Source of the DNA: Prorocentrum cordatum
Taxonomy: Eukaryota; Sar; Dinophyceae; Prorocentrales; Prorocentraceae
Length of the DNA: 64,000 nucleotides
Assembly: GCA_963575745.1 (NCBI GenBank)
Contig: CAUYUJ010017639.1
Coordinates: forward strand, 126,001-190,000
Reading direction: 5' to 3'
Numbering within the stretch: the first letter of the stretch is position 1; the number at the start of each line of letters is the position of its first letter. The notes below the pieces were generated by a model. It was given only the letters and a program-made list of their open reading frames with translations. It did no database searches and was not told the DNA's origin. This document shows, piece by piece, positions 61,847 through 64,000 of this stretch. The position numbers and the translations under genes are program-made.

Positions 61847-63643
61847 TTATGCTGCTCTCTTCATATATTTCACCAGGCTGGTCATGCGATTTGCGAACAG
61901 GGGAGCAAAGCCACTATAGTGAAGCACTCCGAAGACGCAGTCCACACACCAGTCCATCCACGTGTTGAAGTCGCGCTGGGGGGCGGTGTAGAAGATGGAA
62001 GGGGGCCAAGAAGATGCCCAACTGGTAGCCCGATTGGTGAGTTCACGTCGCTGCCGCTCGGCCTCCTGCCGAGGGGTGCGCCCCGAGGGAGGTGAAGGAG
62101 GACGCGACGTAAGATCAATCACCTCTATAGAAGAAGTCTGGCCCACAAGCGAGACTGAGGATCGGTACTGCACGCCAACAATGCCTGTGGTAGCAGGGCA
62201 GCGGGGTGAGACAGGTGAGCAGTGCGTACCCGTGAGGCTCCAGCTCACGGGTCGGCTCTCTCTGCCTGCCAAAGCCCCCAATGTTGGTCCGCCACTAAGC
62301 GAGGATGCATAATGCGTGCCGACAGCCACAGGGCCAGCAGCTGGATCTCCCACCTCGAGGTCGAAAGCGTCGCCAATGACCCTCAGGGGCGGATGCGAGG
62401 ATGACGTGCACCCACTGCCTGACGAGTCGTCGCCAATGATTGAGGCTGTAGAGGACGACGGCGTGGAAGACGAAGAGGAGGAAGACGTCGAAGAAGATGC
62501 GGCCGCCGGTCTGCGCCTTGGCACCGGAGGCCTGGACCGCCGCCACGGAAGATGATCAGGTCGCCGCGCGCCTAGAGATACGGTGCGAATAGCAGCCAAG
62601 ACATGAGAGCGAGCGAATGCTGGGGACCAGGTGCCAGCAGGGGCTGCGTGGGGCGCCGCGTGGTAGGCGAAGTGCATCGCCACGATGTCGAAGACTACCT
62701 TGCCGATGCCCACTTCGGATCCGAAGAGGCCCAGACGACCAAGTGGGTGAGCAGGCCGAGAGAAGCCAAACACCTCCTCGCAAATGGCGCGGAACTTCGG
62801 GCACGAAAGGTAGTGCTTGAGCTGGTCAGCCGCGCCAGCACATCCAAAGCGGCAGGGAAGGCGCCCACGGCCACCAAGGACGCGGGCTGACGTCGTCCAT
62901 CCGTTGGCAGCAATTTTCAAATATGCCATAGCCCACGAGGTTGAGCAAGAGCGAAGGCATTGCGTGATATGAGACCATCTCGACGCTGGCACTTTAGATG
63001 CACCATCGCAGTACATGTCGGGATGGGCGAGAACGAGCCGCACCACCAGCGAGTTCCAAAGCGGATGTGGGGTAAGATGCTTCTTGACCGCCGACGTAAT
63101 ACACCTCTTCAGGCCCGCGCCAGAGGGATGGCCGAGGAGACGACGCGTAGCTGCCTGGCGAGCAACTGACAGCAGCTCATGTGAGTATATCGTGGACTGG
63201 AGCGGGCCGTACTTAATGTTGAAAAGCGTCTCCACGAAGGCCTCACTGCGCCAGAAGGTGGGGTATGGCCGTGACGATGACATCTGAGCGAGTGAGATGT
63301 GATCACCTAGGCGACGATGCTGACGGTAGAGCCACGCATGCAACCTCTCGAAATCTGGCAGAGTACGGTAAGCAGTGCGAAGTAAGGACCCAGTGCTCAT
63401 CGCAAGCCATGAGGAAATCGTCGGCCCACCCGCTGAGCGCAACTGAAGCCAGGCAGACATCGAGAAAGTACGAAAAGATCGCGACAAGGCCACATGTTCG
63501 CTCTGCACTAGCCACTGCGGCATCAGACGAAACTGGGCGACATATGAAAGCACTGTGGTGATGCGGGTGTTGCGGTGAACTGGCAGGCGAGAAACGGGAA
63601 GATGATTGTGGCCAACCAACTTGGATCGTTCATGAGCCTTCAT
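61847..63643 (-). pseudogene. LINE family C RT thumb, CCHC knuckle and long tail with SUMO-interaction-like motif
   Basis: 598 open codons. Residues about 10-60 align with the thumb of copy C1. About 170-240: VRLVLAHPDMYCDGASKVPA, then MAYLKIAANGWTTSARVLGG. Knuckle at about 285: CRFGCAGAADQLKHYLSC (C-x3-C-x8-H-x3-C), then PKFRAICEEVFGFSRP. A Ser-rich linker follows, then a tail with SSIEVIDLTSRPPSPP, in which IEVIDLT fits the SUMO-interaction consensus, and finally WMDWCVDCVFGVLHYSGFAP and VKYMKRAA. The upstream palm lies in another frame, so the apparent start is artificial. The length without stops suggests a young or selected sequence. Confidence 0.7.
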
Positions 63644-63981
63644 CGCAGGCGCTGTCCAGCACGAGTCAGCATCGGCTGCAGGACCAAGAATAAGCCCAAT
63701 TTACTTAAGGGACTCGACAATGTTGATGCGGTCGAAGAACGGAACATGCGCGCAGAGAACGAGCGAACCTCCGCGGCCACAGCCTCCGAGAACGGCTTGT
63801 GCAGCGGAGCGAGGTTGCATTTGTCGATCCCCAGAGACAGCGCGGCAAACCTTTCAGCGAGCAGCATGATGTCCGCTAAGATGGCCAGGCTCAAGATGTT
63901 CCTGATAGCGGCACCAATGTCGTCGGCACAAGCTCGCGCGATACCTTTCCGCGGTGCTTCCAGCTGACGCTGGAGATCCAC
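63640..63981 (-). pseudogene. LINE family C RT palm (motif C), entering from beyond the window
   Basis: The frame reads RKGIARACADDIGAAIRNIL, SLAILADIMLLAERFAALSL, GIDKCNLAPLHK and AVAAEVRSFSARMF. ACADDIG is motif C with both Asp, and the following ~60 residues align with copy C1 (ACADDIGGALQTLQGLRTLA...). A frameshift near 63,700-63,640 leads into the tail ORF. The rest of the RT lies past position 64,000. Confidence 0.75.
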
Positions 63982-64000
63982 GAGAAATTGGGCAGTGGCC

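Noticed and set aside
1-64000. Dinoflagellate spliced-leader relics (core CCATTTTGGCTCAAG) at gene starts
   Set aside because: Looked for by eye on both strands around ORF starts and not found; a motif search would be decisive.

Overview
The window reads as nuclear DNA of a protist with a very large, repeat-filled genome, most likely a dinoflagellate. This is inferred from three things: decayed LINE-type retrotransposons with the domain order I associate with dinoflagellate LINEs (coiled coil, RRM-like, endonuclease, reverse transcriptase, CCHC knuckle); dense satellites and microsatellites, some of which appear to lie in introns; and the near absence of intact host genes. No rRNA, tRNA, CRISPR array, bacterial operon or dinoflagellate spliced-leader sequence was seen by eye. 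Almost every coding stretch is frameshifted, so the annotation is mainly one of mobile-element remains and repeats.

Layout, left half. 1-15 kb is strongly A+C-rich on the + strand and holds a broken LINE (family A). Its endonuclease/RT part (1-2.6 kb) and its zinc-finger C-terminus (6.7-8 kb) are separated by about 4.1 kb of foreign DNA, which carries the last exon of an SF1-type helicase (minus strand) and two blocks of a 160-bp satellite. A 643-bp MULE-like element sits at 8.7-9.4 kb, and unrecognised AC-rich coding remnants follow to 15 kb. 15-19.5 kb is non-coding: a diverged repeat family, a perfect 39-nt palindrome, GGGACACCA satellites and TTAGC/AGCAT repeats. 19.5-22 kb is GC-rich with microsatellites and a 200-bp hAT-like MITE. 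22-29 kb carries copies of a composite repeat: a 90-bp satellite array, a GAT microsatellite and conserved ends. 30-36.5 kb holds a GGAAAAGT-type repeat and a ~300-bp tandem array with a conserved hairpin, into which a 5'-truncated LINE (family C) inserted, leaving a 20-bp target duplication.

Layout, right half. 37-41.2 kb is GTCGG-rich tandem and segmental repeats. 41.2-43.9 kb is a second LINE family (B, minus strand, YADD). 45 kb is a long polypyrimidine/polypurine switch. 46-47.2 kb is another family C fragment. 48.35-51.2 kb holds what looks like a host-gene remnant on the minus strand: excising a 2.4-kb segment that contains the same 90-bp satellite (in inverse orientation) with GT..AG ends joins two open frames exactly. 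52-64 kb is a minus-strand series of LINE parts: an RT/CCHC/tail ORF entering from beyond the window end, then membrane-protein-like ORFs, a coiled coil plus RRM-like domain, and an endonuclease domain. A 2.9-kb fold-back element splits this series.

How the parts relate: the window shows successive rounds of insertion. Old LINEs were interrupted by satellites, fold-back elements and MITEs; a younger LINE inserted into a tandem array; satellites sit where introns would be. The points of greatest interest are the satellite-filled intron with its dispersed copies, the conserved-hairpin tandem repeat, the fold-back element, and the RT tail with a SUMO-interaction-like motif followed 9 bp later by membrane-protein-like ORFs. 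All family assignments come from motif reading only.
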